From: Georhizobium profundi
GTDB taxonomy: Bacteria > Pseudomonadota > Alphaproteobacteria > Rhizobiales > Rhizobiaceae
Assembly (NCBI RefSeq): GCF_003952725.1
Contig: NZ_CP032509.1
Span: forward strand, 2,628,001-2,692,000
Direction of reading: 5' to 3'
DNA: 64,000 bases
Part shown: positions 28,052-37,372 of the stretch, piece after piece
Position numbering within the stretch: position 1 is the first letter of the stretch
Layout: each line of letters starts with the position of its first letter
Notes under the pieces: model-generated
The model's input: the letters and a program-made list of their open reading frames with translations, nothing else
What the model was told of the DNA's origin: nothing
The model's database searches: none
Position numbers and translations under genes: made by a program

Positions 28052-29209
28052 ATGAGCGCAAGCTCGGCTGGTCCCACCGATCTTCCTACTGACATCGGCG
28101 TGACGGCCCATGTTTTGAACACCATCCAGCACCCGGTCATCATGGTGAACGGCGCAGGCAACATTTCCTACGCCAACTGGGCCGCAGAGAACTTTTTTGG
28201 TGTGAGCGCCGATCTTTTGCGTCGCCACACGATCGACCAGTATACTCCGTTCGGCAGTCCGCTTCTTGCGCTTATCGACCATGTGCGTGAGCGTCGCGGA
28301 CCCATCAACGAATACCGTGTGGATCTGAGTTCGCCCAAGCTCGGCGGGGAGAAGCTCGTCGATCTCTACGTCGCGCCGGTTTCGGGTGAAGCTGATGACG
28401 AAGATTCGGTCGTCATCGTGCTGCAGGTTCGCACCATGGCAGACAAGATCGACCGACAGCTGACGCACCGGGCCGCGGCACGCTCCGTCACCGGGCTTGC
28501 CTCGATGCTTGCGCATGAGATCAAGAATCCGCTGTCGGGCATTCGCGGGGCAGCGCAGCTTCTGGAAAGCTCGGTCAATGACGAAGACCGCGCGCTCACT
28601 AGGCTCATCCGCGACGAGACGGACCGGATCGTCTCGCTCGTCGATCGGATGGAAGTGTTCTCCGACGAGCGCCCGGTCGATCGCCAGCCGGTCAACATTC
28701 ACTCCGTGCTCGATCACGTGAAGGCTGTCGCCATGGCCGGCTTTGCCCGCGACATCCGCATCAGCGAGCAATACGACCCGTCGCTTCCCTTCGTTTTTGC
28801 CAATCGCGATCAGCTGATCCAGGTCTTCCTCAATCTGGTGAAGAACGCGAGCGAAGCGATCGGCGATGCGGCCGATGGCGAAATCATGCTCACCACTGCC
28901 TACCGTCCGGGGATCCGTCTGTCTGTTCCCGGTTCCAGGGAAAAGGTGTCGCTGCCGCTGGAATTTTGCGTCATCGACAATGGGCCGGGGGTACCCGACG
29001 ATCTGCTGCCGCATCTCTTCGACCCGTTCATCACTACAAAAACCAACGGCTCGGGGCTCGGCCTTGCACTGGTCGCAAAGATCGTGGGCGCCCATGGCGG
29101 GATCGTCGAGTGCGACAGCCAAAACAAGAAGACCGTGTTCCGCATATTGATGCCGGTGTCGAAGGGCACCGCACTCTGGCCGGACGACAACGCCGAGGCC
29201 AAGGCATGA
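28052..29209 (+). CDS. ntrB: Nitrogen sensor histidine kinase NtrB
   Basis: 385 residues from ATG 28052, chosen for GAGGAG seven bases upstream; ATG 28037 overlaps the dusB stop. A PAS domain (residues 15-130) has no membrane segment. The H box is HEIKNPLSG with His155, and the ATPase motifs [18 protein letters not shown] and GSGLGLAL are present. With PII it phosphorylates or dephosphorylates NtrC according to nitrogen status. Overlaps ntrC by four bases. Confidence 0.97.
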   Translation: MSASSAGPTDLPTDIGVTAHVLNTIQHPVIMVNGAGNISYANWAAENFFGVSADLLRRHTIDQYTPFGSPLLALIDHVRERRGPINEYRVDLSSPKLGGEKLVDLYVAPVSGEADDEDSVVIVLQVRTMADKIDRQLTHRAAARSVTGLASMLAHEIKNPLSGIRGAAQLLESSVNDEDRALTRLIRDETDRIVSLVDRMEVFSDERPVDRQPVNIHSVLDHVKAVAMAGFARDIRISEQYDPSLPFVFANRDQLIQVFLNLVKNASEAIGDAADGEIMLTTAYRPGIRLSVPGSREKVSLPLEFCVIDNGPGVPDDLLPHLFDPFITTKTNGSGLGLALVAKIVGAHGGIVECDSQNKKTVFRILMPVSKGTALWPDDNAEAKA

Positions 29210-30657
29210 AATCAGCGACAATTCTGGTAGCCGACGACGACGCCGCGATCCGCACGGTGCTCAATCAGGCTCTGACGCGGGCGGGATATGATGTTCGCAT
29301 CACGTCGAACGCGTCGACACTCTGGCGGTGGATTTCAGCAGGCGAGGGCGATCTCGTCATCACGGACGTCGTGATGCCCGATGAAAACGCCTTCGACCTT
29401 CTACCGCGGATCAAGAAGGCACGGCCGGAGTTGCCGGTGCTCGTGATGAGCGCGCAGAATACCTTCATGACGGCGATCAAGGCTTCCGAGAAGGGCGCCT
29501 ACGATTATCTGCCGAAGCCGTTCGATCTGACCGAGATGATCGGCATCATCGGGCGGGCGCTATCCGAACCCAAAAAGCGCGTCGATCGTGCCGATGCCGA
29601 CCAGAATGATGGGATCCCGCTGGTCGGTCGCTCCGCTGCCATGCAGGAAATCTACCGCGTATTGGCGCGGTTGATGCAGACCGACCTGACGCTGATGATC
29701 ACGGGCGAATCCGGAACTGGCAAGGAACTGGTCGCCCGCGCGCTGCACGATTACGGCAAGCGTCGCAATGGCCCCTTCGTGGCCATCAACATGGCGGCGA
29801 TCCCGCGCGATCTCATCGAATCGGAACTGTTCGGCCACGAGAAGGGCGCGTTCACCGGGGCGCAGAACCGCTCGACGGGCCGCTTCGAGCAGGCCGAGGG
29901 CGGCACTCTGTTCCTCGATGAAATCGGCGACATGCCGATGGAGGCGCAAACGCGGCTTCTGCGCGTGCTGCAGCAGGGCGAGTACACGACTGTCGGTGGC
30001 CGGACGCCGATCAAGACCGACGTGCGCATCGTTGCCGCCACCAACAAGGATTTAAAGACGTCGATCAACCAGGGTCTCTTCAGAGAAGACCTTTATTATC
30101 GCTTGAACGTCGTGCCGCTGCGCCTGCCGGCACTGCGAGACCGGGCCGAGGACGTGCCCGATCTGGTGCGCCACTTCGTCAAGCTCTGCCAGAAGGAGGG
30201 GCTGGACGCCAAACGCTTCGACGGCGATGCGCTCGAGCTCATGAAATCCTATCCTTGGCCGGGCAATGTGCGCGAACTGGAGAACGTGGTTCGGCGCCTG
30301 ACGGCGCTCTATCCACAAGAAGTGATCACGCGCGAGATCATCGACAACGAGTTGCGCACCGATGCGCCGGCGAGTGCGATCAGCACTGAGGGGTTGTCCG
30401 GCCCGGTCACGATCGCCCAGGCCGTCGAAGAGAACATGCGCACTTATTTCGCCCAATATGGCGAAGATCTGCCGCCGCCGGGCCTCTATCATCGCGTGCT
30501 GCACGAGATGGAATTTCCGCTCATCCTCGCTGCGCTCACCGCCACGCGTGGTAACCAGATTCGCGCTGCAGAGCTTCTCGGCCTCAACCGGAACACGCTG
30601 CGCAAGAAGATCCGCGAGCTCGGTGTCAGCGTCTATCGCAGCCAGCGGAGCGCTTGA
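29206..30657 (+). CDS. ntrC: Nitrogen response regulator NtrC (sigma54 activator)
   Basis: 483 residues from the ATG in the ATGA overlap with ntrB. Receiver residues 1-120 with phospho-acceptor Asp54; AAA+ domain with GESGTGKE, the sigma54-contact loop GAFTGA intact, and [13 protein letters not shown]; Fis-type HTH at the end ([17 protein letters not shown]). Activates sigma54 promoters under nitrogen limitation, so it is the obvious candidate activator for the sigma54 promoter at 34977 in this same window. Confidence 0.98.
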   Translation: MKSATILVADDDAAIRTVLNQALTRAGYDVRITSNASTLWRWISAGEGDLVITDVVMPDENAFDLLPRIKKARPELPVLVMSAQNTFMTAIKASEKGAYDYLPKPFDLTEMIGIIGRALSEPKKRVDRADADQNDGIPLVGRSAAMQEIYRVLARLMQTDLTLMITGESGTGKELVARALHDYGKRRNGPFVAINMAAIPRDLIESELFGHEKGAFTGAQNRSTGRFEQAEGGTLFLDEIGDMPMEAQTRLLRVLQQGEYTTVGGRTPIKTDVRIVAATNKDLKTSINQGLFREDLYYRLNVVPLRLPALRDRAEDVPDLVRHFVKLCQKEGLDAKRFDGDALELMKSYPWPGNVRELENVVRRLTALYPQEVITREIIDNELRTDAPASAISTEGLSGPVTIAQAVEENMRTYFAQYGEDLPPPGLYHRVLHEMEFPLILAALTATRGNQIRAAELLGLNRNTLRKKIRELGVSVYRSQRSA

Positions 30658-30753
30658 CCGGCCGTCCGGATAGTTGCATTTTCGCCACAAAGCGTTGCTC
30701 TAAGGCAACGGCGGCCGAGTCGCCGCGGGGGAACATCCAACCATCTGGCGGAC

Positions 30754-33039
30754 ATGGCGATCAGCACTTTTTCAGTCGATAGCCAAAGTCACGGCGCTCC
30801 TCCACCGGGGGCGCTCGAGCAGGGCGAAGGCCGCCGCATTTTGGCAAATCCGGGTCTCATCGTCGTCGTCACTGCGCTGATCAGCGCCGTCGGCTCGTTC
30901 GTGATCTTGATGGGCCTGACACCGATTGCGCCACGCAATGAAGTCGTGATGACGGCCGTCATCGTCAACCTCGTCTTCGTCCTCGCGCTTCTCGGATTGA
31001 TCGCCTACGAGATCCGACGCGTTTTCCAGGCGCGTCGTCGCGGAAAGGCGGCCGCGCGTCTTCATGTGCGCATTATCGGGCTCTTCTCGATCGTCGCCAT
31101 CGTGCCGGCCATCCTGGTGGCGATCGTCGCATCGATCACGCTCGATATCGGGCTCGACCGCTGGTTCTCGATGCGCACGCAATCGATCGTCAGCTCCTCG
31201 CTGGATGTTGCCGAAGCCTATGTGATGGAGAACGCGCGCTACCTGCAGGGCCAGACCGTTTCGATGGCGAACGATCTGGACAATGCACGACAGCTCTATT
31301 CCCTGGACCGGACGGGCTTTCAGGTGCTGCTCACCCGGCAGGCGACGGGGCGCGGCTTGCTGGGTGCGTTTCTCGTTCGAAACGACGGCACCGTCATCTT
31401 GCGCGCGGACATCGAAACGGAGCGACCGCTGCCGGCCATTCCACCGGATGCGCTGCGCTCGGCGAGCGAGGGCCGTCCGACGCTCATTCCTCCGGGTGTC
31501 ACCAATCTCGTCGGTGCGATCATGCGCCTGCAGGACATTCCGGACACGTTTCTCTACGCGATCCGTGCCGTCGATCCCGATGTCATCCAGTCCATGCGGC
31601 TGATGGAAGACAACATCGCCGAATACCAGGCGCTGGAGGCCAATCGCGGGCCGCTGCAGCTTGCCTTCGGCATTCTCTATATCGGCTTCGCCCTGATCGT
31701 GCTTCTCGCCGCGATCTGGACTGCAATCGCCGTTGCCGACCGTATCGTGCGGCCGATCCGGCAGCTGATCGGCGCGGCCGACCAGGTGGCGGCGGGCGAT
31801 CTTTCCGTTCAGGTGCCAGTGCGTGGATCGGACGGCGACGTCGCGCATCTGTCGGACACGTTCAACAACATGATCGTGCAGATCGGCACGCAGCGCGACC
31901 AGATCCTGTCCGCGAAGGACGAAATGGACGAACGCCGCCGCTTTACCGAAGCGGTGCTGTCCGGTGTCTCGGCAGGGGTGATGGGCATCGACCGGGACGG
32001 TCGGGTGGCGATCTCCAATTCGTCCGCTGAAATCATGATGAATACGCCGCCCGGTGCCCTCGTCGGACGGCGGCTGGCGGACATAGCGCCGGAGATCGAC
32101 GCCGTGCTGTCACAGGCCGTGCAGCGCAGGCGCCAGGAAGCGCGCGAGCAGGTAACGGTCATCCGCAGCGGCACGGAACGCACCTTGAACGTCCAGGTGA
32201 CCCGCGAGGAATCACTCAGCGACGAGAACTCCTATGTGGTGACGCTGGACGACATCACAGATCTCGTCATTGCGCAGCGTTCCACCGCTTGGGCCGACGT
32301 TGCGCGCCGAATCGCGCACGAGATCAAGAACCCGCTGACGCCGATCCAGCTTTCGGCCGAACGTATTCGGCGGCGCTACGGAAAGCAGATCAACCAGGAC
32401 GACCGCACCGTGTTCGACCAGTGCACGGACACGATCGTGCGGCAGGTGGAAGATATCGGCCGCATGGTCGACGAGTTCTCGGCATTCGCCCGCATGCCCA
32501 AGCCGACCAAGGAGCCGGCGGACCTCAAGAACATCCTCCGTGATGCGATTTTCCTGCGTGAGGTCAGCCGGAACGACATTTCCTTCAAGCTCGTTGCCGA
32601 CAGCGGGCCGATCCAGGGGCTTTTCGATGCGCGGATGCTTGGCCAGGCATTTTCCAACCTGATCAAGAATGCCAGCGAAGCGATTGATGCCGTGCCCGCC
32701 GATGCCGAGCGCGATGGCCGGCGCATCGAGGTGCGCGCGCGCACCGAGGACGACCAGATCGTCGTCGATGTGATCGACAATGGTCGCGGACTGCCGATGG
32801 AAAACAGGAACCGCATCCTGGAGCCCTACATCACCATGCGTGAGAAGGGCACCGGTCTTGGTCTCGCGATCGTCAAGAAGATCGTCGAGGACCATGACGG
32901 CTCCCTCGAACTGCACGACGCGCCGCCGGACTTCGATTCCGGCCGTGGCGCGATGGTTCGGGTGCGCCTTTCGACGGGTGCGAAAGAAACCGATAGGGAC
33001 AGCACAATGCTTGAGGAGGCCAATCACCATGGCGTCTGA
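30754..33039 (+). CDS. ntrY: Membrane histidine kinase NtrY
   Basis: 761 residues. Four hydrophobic helices (about 30-55, 65-90, 110-135 and 300-330) flank a periplasmic sensor region. HAMP, PAS and kinase domains follow; the H box is HEIKNPLTP with His522, and the N and G boxes are NLIKNASEA, DNGRGL and GTGLGLAI. Partner of NtrX; linked to nitrogen, redox and envelope control in alphaproteobacteria. Overlaps ntrX by 11 bp. Confidence 0.96.
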   Translation: MAISTFSVDSQSHGAPPPGALEQGEGRRILANPGLIVVVTALISAVGSFVILMGLTPIAPRNEVVMTAVIVNLVFVLALLGLIAYEIRRVFQARRRGKAAARLHVRIIGLFSIVAIVPAILVAIVASITLDIGLDRWFSMRTQSIVSSSLDVAEAYVMENARYLQGQTVSMANDLDNARQLYSLDRTGFQVLLTRQATGRGLLGAFLVRNDGTVILRADIETERPLPAIPPDALRSASEGRPTLIPPGVTNLVGAIMRLQDIPDTFLYAIRAVDPDVIQSMRLMEDNIAEYQALEANRGPLQLAFGILYIGFALIVLLAAIWTAIAVADRIVRPIRQLIGAADQVAAGDLSVQVPVRGSDGDVAHLSDTFNNMIVQIGTQRDQILSAKDEMDERRRFTEAVLSGVSAGVMGIDRDGRVAISNSSAEIMMNTPPGALVGRRLADIAPEIDAVLSQAVQRRRQEAREQVTVIRSGTERTLNVQVTREESLSDENSYVVTLDDITDLVIAQRSTAWADVARRIAHEIKNPLTPIQLSAERIRRRYGKQINQDDRTVFDQCTDTIVRQVEDIGRMVDEFSAFARMPKPTKEPADLKNILRDAIFLREVSRNDISFKLVADSGPIQGLFDARMLGQAFSNLIKNASEAIDAVPADAERDGRRIEVRARTEDDQIVVDVIDNGRGLPMENRNRILEPYITMREKGTGLGLAIVKKIVEDHDGSLELHDAPPDFDSGRGAMVRVRLSTGAKETDRDSTMLEEANHHGV

Positions 33040-34393
33040 CATTCTCGTCGTGGACGACGAGCAGGACATCCGCGAACTGGTCGCAGGTATCCTCTCCGAC
33101 GAAGGACATGAAACACGCACCGCTTTCGATAGCGACAGCGCAATCCAGGCGATTTCCGACCGCGTGCCGCGGCTCGTATTCCTAGACATCTGGCTGCAAG
33201 GATCGAAATTGGACGGTCTGGCTCTGCTGGACGAGATCAAGACGCGCTATCCGGACCTTCCGGTGGTGATGATCTCGGGTCACGGCAACATCGAGACTGC
33301 CGTTTCGGCGATCAAGCGCGGTGCCTATGATTTCATCGAAAAGCCGTTCAAGAGCGACCGCCTGATCCTCATCGCCGAACGTGCGCTGGAGACATCGAAG
33401 CTCAAGCGCGAAGTCAGCGAACTGAAGCGCCGGAGCGGCGATCCGGTCGAGCTGATCGGGACGTCGATCGCCATCTCGCAGTTGAAGAATACGATCGACA
33501 AGGTGTCGCCCACCAACAGCCGCGTGATGATCCTCGGTCCGTCGGGGTCGGGAAAGGAACTGGTCGCGCGTCTTATCCATCGCAATTCCAGCCGGGCGAA
33601 TGGCCCGTTCGTTGCGATGAACGCCGCAGCGATCACGCCGGAGCGCATGGAAATGGCTCTGTTCGGCACCGAAAACAACAATGGCTATGAGCGCAAGGTC
33701 GGTGCGCTGGAGGAGGCCCATGGCGGCATCCTCTATCTCGACGAAGTGGCGGACATGCCGCGCGAGACGCAGAACAAGATCCTGCGCGTGCTCGTCGACC
33801 AGCAGTTCGAGCGGGTCGGCGGCTCCAAGCGGGTGAAGGTGGATGTGCGCATCATCTCATCCACCGCATTCAATCTCGAGCAGATGATTGCGGAAGGGCT
33901 TTTTCGACAGGATCTATTCCATCGACTGGCGGTCGTGCCGATCAAGGTGCCGTCGCTGGCCGAACGGCGCGAGGACATTCCGTTTCTGGTCGACATCTTC
34001 ATGCGTCAGATTGCGGAGCAGGCCGGCATCCGGCCGCGACCGATCGCCGATGACGCCATGGCGGTTCTGCAGGCGCATGACTGGCCGGGCAATATCCGGC
34101 AGTTGCGCAACAACATCGAGCGGCTGATGATCCTTGCGCGCAACGACGGCACGGACAAACCGATCACGGCTGACATGCTGCCCGGCGAGATCGGCGACAT
34201 GCTGCCGAAGACGGCCAGCCGCGGCGACAGCCACATCATGACGCTGCCGCTGCGCGAAGCCCGCGAGATGTTCGAACGCGACTACCTGATCGCGCAGATC
34301 AACCGGTTCGGTGGCAACATCTCGCGGACATCGGAGTTCGTCGGCATGGAGCGCTCGGCGTTGCACAGAAAGCTGAAATCGCTGGGCGTTTAG
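33029..34393 (+). CDS. ntrX: Response regulator NtrX
   Basis: 454 residues from ATG 33029 with GAGGAGG nine bases upstream. Receiver with Asp53 (VFLDIWLQGSKLDG), AAA+ domain with GPSGSGKE and GGILYLDEVADMP, and a C-terminal Fis-like HTH (NISRTSEFVGMERSALHRKL). The GAFTGA loop is replaced by ENNNGYERKVGALEE, so it should not drive sigma54 itself, as known for alphaproteobacterial NtrX. In most rhizobia trkA follows; here that gene is 23 kb away on the other strand. Confidence 0.97.
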   Translation: MASDILVVDDEQDIRELVAGILSDEGHETRTAFDSDSAIQAISDRVPRLVFLDIWLQGSKLDGLALLDEIKTRYPDLPVVMISGHGNIETAVSAIKRGAYDFIEKPFKSDRLILIAERALETSKLKREVSELKRRSGDPVELIGTSIAISQLKNTIDKVSPTNSRVMILGPSGSGKELVARLIHRNSSRANGPFVAMNAAAITPERMEMALFGTENNNGYERKVGALEEAHGGILYLDEVADMPRETQNKILRVLVDQQFERVGGSKRVKVDVRIISSTAFNLEQMIAEGLFRQDLFHRLAVVPIKVPSLAERREDIPFLVDIFMRQIAEQAGIRPRPIADDAMAVLQAHDWPGNIRQLRNNIERLMILARNDGTDKPITADMLPGEIGDMLPKTASRGDSHIMTLPLREAREMFERDYLIAQINRFGGNISRTSEFVGMERSALHRKLKSLGV

Positions 34394-34521
34394 TGGACTG
34401 CCACAGACCGGGCTTCATCCTTCCTTAACTCTGGCGATTGAAAATTCCCGTCGAAAGGATCGCATCCGCGCTGTCAGACCTTTGAGAATCTGGCCTTATT
34501 GAACGCACGAGGAGTCGAGCG

Positions 34522-34857
34522 ATGGCTGGCATGATGACGCCGATTGTTCAAACCAGCACGGTCTGGTCGGCCAGCGCGGCTCCGGCGCAGACTAAGGGTC
34601 CCTCGGTCACGTACGCGATCACTCCAACAGTGGCAGCATCGCGCTCGCCGGTGACGCTTCAGGCTGCGGGCTCGATCGGATCTGCGCTCCTCACACAGCA
34701 GGGTGGCGCAGCCGGCGCGGGTAGCATCGAAGGTGATGGGGCGCTCGGGATCCGGACCTATTACGAGCAGATGGCCGACCGGTTCGATCCGGCCGAGGAG
34801 CCGGTCATCTTCGGGTTGCGCGACGACGTCGCGACAATCACATCCTTCTGGGTCTGA
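34522..34857 (+). CDS. Small hypothetical protein
   Basis: 111 residues with GAGGAG seven bases before ATG 34522. The first 75 residues are low in charge and rich in A, S, T, G and V. The last 35 are ordinary (YYEQMADRFDPAEEPVIFGL). No signal peptide or family recognised. It lies between ntrX and the guanidine operon leader. A frame on the other strand covers the same bases but has no ribosome site. Confidence 0.45.
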   Translation: MAGMMTPIVQTSTVWSASAAPAQTKGPSVTYAITPTVAASRSPVTLQAAGSIGSALLTQQGGAAGAGSIEGDGALGIRTYYEQMADRFDPAEEPVIFGLRDDVATITSFWV

Positions 34858-34976
34858 ATTCTGAAGGTCGCCAAAGGCTTCTGAGAACCGCTTATTTAAG
34901 GGGCAGGGTGCCGATCGGTTGCGCACTGTGGCGCCAGATGCTGCCGTCATCTGCGTAGATGCGGGCCTTTGAAGCC

Positions 34977-34992
34977 TGGCACGAAGTTTGCT
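34977..34992 (+). promoter_or_regulatory. Sigma54 (-24/-12) promoter of the guanidine operon
   Basis: TGGCACGAAGTTTGCT agrees at every defined position with the sigma54 consensus TGGCACG-N4-TTGCW, including GG (-24) and GC (-12) ten bases apart. Transcription would start near 35003, just before the riboswitch aptamer. No fully convincing NtrC dyad was seen upstream; an imperfect one (TGCGCACTGTGGCGCCA, 34920-34936) is the only candidate. Confidence 0.8.
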
Positions 34993-35016
34993 TCGACAGG
35001 GTCAGTGTGGTGACGG

Positions 35017-35160
35017 CATCTAGGGTTCCGTCCGATCCCGCCAATGCGGGGTAGGAGCTGGTCCGAGAGGTGCAAGCCGGGGTTCTTTGCCCGGTGACAC
35101 GGCGGGACAAAATCCCGGGAGGCACCACGCAGGTTTGTCGCGCGCAAACCTCTCCCGGAT
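35017..35160 (+). ncRNA. Guanidine-I riboswitch (ykkC) with expression platform
   Basis: The conserved blocks of the ykkC/guanidine-I aptamer appear in order: ATCTAGGGTTCCG (35018-35030), CTGGTCCGAGAGG (35058-35070) and ACACGGCGGGAC followed by AAAATCCCGGGAG (35097-35122). Downstream a hairpin AGGTTTG/CAAACCT (from about 35132) is followed by CTCCCGG, complementary to the aptamer segment CCGGGAG (35116-35122), so aptamer folding and a downstream helix should compete. The first ORF starts 77 bp further. Guanidine binding is expected to raise expression of the operon. Confidence 0.93.
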
Positions 35161-35236
35161 GCGCGTGGGAAATCTCCATCAACAGGATCGGCCGGCCGAG
35201 CGCCTTCCGACGACAGCCTGACTGGAGACGATTGAC

Positions 35237-36295
35237 ATGAAGTCGCTTGCCATTGCCGCCCTGATCTCGTCCACGCTCATCGCGCCTCTGCCGGTCTTTG
35301 CGCAGGAGAAGACGGAGTTCAACGTCTGCTGGTCGATTTATGCCGGCTGGATGCCATGGGGTTACCTCGCCGACAGCGGGATCATGGACAAATGGGCGGA
35401 GAAATACGGCATTTCCGTCGAGATCACGCAGATCAACGACTATGTCGAATCCATCAACCAATACACGGCCGGCCAGTATGACGGCTGCACCATGACCAAT
35501 ATGGATGCGCTGTCGATCCCGGCAGCAGGCGGCGTCGATACGACCGCGTTGATCATCGGGGATTATTCGAACGGCAATGACGGCCTCGTGCTGAAGGATG
35601 GCGGGGACCTGGCCTCCATCGCCGGGCAGAGCGTCAACCTCGTCGAGCTTTCCGTTTCCCACTACTTCCTGGCGCGCGCTCTTGAGAGCGTCGGCTTGTC
35701 CGAGCGCGACATTACCGTGGTCAACACGTCCGATGCGGACATGGTCTCCATCTACGGCACGCCCGATGTCACCGCGGTGGCGACCTGGAACCCGATGCTT
35801 TCGGAGATCCTGGCCTCCGGTGAAGGTGAACTGGTTTACGACTCCGCTGAGATTCCCGGCGAAATCCTGGACTTGATGGTGGTGAACACCGAGGTGCTTG
35901 CCGCCAATCCCGACTTCGGCAAGGCGCTCGTCGGCGCGTGGTTCGAAGTGCTTGCGCTGATGCAATCGGACACGCCGGAGGGAACTGCGGCACTCGAGGC
36001 GATGGCGGCTGCTGCCGGCACGGATCTCGAAGGCTACCAGGAGCAGCTCGCCGCCACCGAACTGTTCTACACGCCGGCCGATCTCATCGCATTTGCGAAT
36101 GACGAGGATTTGGCGGAGACGACGCAGTTCGTAACGGAGTTCCTGTTCGAGAAGGGCATCCTGGGGCAGGGTGCACCGAGCGCGGAATTCGTCGGCGTCT
36201 CGTTTCCCGGCGGCGCCACCTATGGCGACCAGGCCAATCTCAAGCTGAGGTTCGACACAAGCGTCGTTCAGATGGCCGCAGACGGCGCACTCTGA
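35237..36295 (+). CDS. ABC transporter substrate-binding protein, guanidine/urea-carboxylase-region type
   Basis: 352 residues with a signal peptide (residues 1-22, cleavage near VFAQE). The mature start FNVCWSIYAGWMPWGYLAD and INDYVESINQYTAGQYDGC match the periplasmic binding proteins annotated as putative urea transport next to urea (guanidine) carboxylase genes, in the taurine/nitrate family. Trp and Tyr residues near the start could form a cation-pi box for guanidinium. First gene behind the riboswitch, so guanidine or a guanidino compound is the likely ligand (inference). Confidence 0.88.
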   Translation: MKSLAIAALISSTLIAPLPVFAQEKTEFNVCWSIYAGWMPWGYLADSGIMDKWAEKYGISVEITQINDYVESINQYTAGQYDGCTMTNMDALSIPAAGGVDTTALIIGDYSNGNDGLVLKDGGDLASIAGQSVNLVELSVSHYFLARALESVGLSERDITVVNTSDADMVSIYGTPDVTAVATWNPMLSEILASGEGELVYDSAEIPGEILDLMVVNTEVLAANPDFGKALVGAWFEVLALMQSDTPEGTAALEAMAAAAGTDLEGYQEQLAATELFYTPADLIAFANDEDLAETTQFVTEFLFEKGILGQGAPSAEFVGVSFPGGATYGDQANLKLRFDTSVVQMAADGAL

Positions 36296-36307
36296 GGGGC
36301 CGGCGGC

Positions 36308-37372
36308 ATGGCCAGCGCATCCACGGCTTTCACCAGTCTGCCACTGATCGACGTAAGCGGGCTTTACAGCGACAAATCGAGCGACCGCATCGCGGTCGCC
36401 GACAGGCTCGGCAAGGCAGCACGCGAGGTCGGGTTCTTCTACGTCACCGGACATCGCGTCGATGGCGAGATGCGAGCGCGACTGCTGGATCAGACCAAAC
36501 GCTTCTTCGCTCAACCGGTCGAGCGGAAGATGGACGTCTATATCGGCAATTCGACGAACCATCGCGGCTATGTGCCGGAGGGCGAGGAGGTGCTGGTCGG
36601 CGGCAAGCGCGACAAGAAGGAAGCGCTCGATCTCGGCCGGGATCTTCCGGCCGACCATGCAGACGTCGTCGCCGGCACGCCAATGATCGGGCCGAACCAG
36701 TGGCCGGAACTCGATGGGTTCCGCGAGGACATCACCGCCTATTACGATGCGGTTTTCGAGCTGGGTCGAAGGTTGCTCACCGGATTTGCGTTGGCACTCG
36801 GCAAGGAGGAAGGCTTCTTCCAGCGCTTCGTCACCCGTCCGCCAAGCCAGCTGCGCTTGCTGCACTATCCCTTCGATGCGACGGCGGAGGACGTTCAGGG
36901 CTTCGGCGCGCACACCGATTACGAGTGCTTTACGCTTCTTCTGCCGACGGCGCCTGGCCTTGAGGTGATGAACGGCGAGGGGGCCTGGGTCGACGTGCCG
37001 CTCGTGCCGGATGCGTTCGTCGTCAATATTGGCGACATGATGGAGGTCTGGACGAACGGGCAGTTCGTGGCGACCTCGCACCGGGTGCGCAAAGTCCAGG
37101 AGGAACGCTATTCCTTCCCGCTGTTCTTCGCCTGCGACTACGACACGGTCGTCGCGCCGCTCGATGAGTTGATTGCGCCCGGCGACGCACCGCGTTTCGA
37201 GCCGATCCGTGCGGGCGAGCACCTTTTTGCCCAGACCGTGCAAAGCTTCACCTATCTGCGTGAGCGGCTTGCCCGAGGCGAGATTGTGCTGCCCAAAAAT
37301 GCAAAGGCGCTGTCGTCGTTCGGACAGGCGGCACGTCACGATGCGCCGACGGGCAAGGCCGGCCATGGGTGA
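36308..37372 (+). CDS. 2-oxoglutarate/Fe(II) dioxygenase-like oxygenase (isopenicillin N synthase family)
   Basis: 354 residues. N-terminal DIOX_N region (LPLIDVSGLY, REVGFFYVTGH) and a C-terminal 2OG-Fe(II) domain with iron ligands His202 and Asp204 (GAHTDYE) and His258 (SHRVR). Arg267 with Ser269 (RYSF) binds the 2-oxoglutarate carboxylate. All key residues are present, so it should be active. Located inside the guanidine-riboswitch operon, 12 bp after the binding-protein gene. Possible role: oxidising a substituted guanidine (methylguanidine, homoarginine or similar) to release guanidine, since related dioxygenases can free guanidine from arginine-like substrates. The substrate is not known. 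Confidence 0.88.
   Translation: MASASTAFTSLPLIDVSGLYSDKSSDRIAVADRLGKAAREVGFFYVTGHRVDGEMRARLLDQTKRFFAQPVERKMDVYIGNSTNHRGYVPEGEEVLVGGKRDKKEALDLGRDLPADHADVVAGTPMIGPNQWPELDGFREDITAYYDAVFELGRRLLTGFALALGKEEGFFQRFVTRPPSQLRLLHYPFDATAEDVQGFGAHTDYECFTLLLPTAPGLEVMNGEGAWVDVPLVPDAFVVNIGDMMEVWTNGQFVATSHRVRKVQEERYSFPLFFACDYDTVVAPLDELIAPGDAPRFEPIRAGEHLFAQTVQSFTYLRERLARGEIVLPKNAKALSSFGQAARHDAPTGKAGHG

Noticed and set aside
33029..34393. NtrX as activator of the sigma54 promoter at 34977
   Set aside because: It lacks the GAFTGA loop needed to contact sigma54; NtrC is the better candidate.
34474..34950. 158-codon minus-strand frame between ntrX and the riboswitch
   Set aside because: No ribosome site, and it runs against the plus-strand frame that has GAGGAG well placed.
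34892..37366. 824-codon open frame on the minus strand across the guanidine operon
   Set aside because: Antisense shadow of high-GC coding DNA. The plus-strand genes have full domains and ribosome sites; the shadow product is Arg/Asp/His-rich with no family signs.
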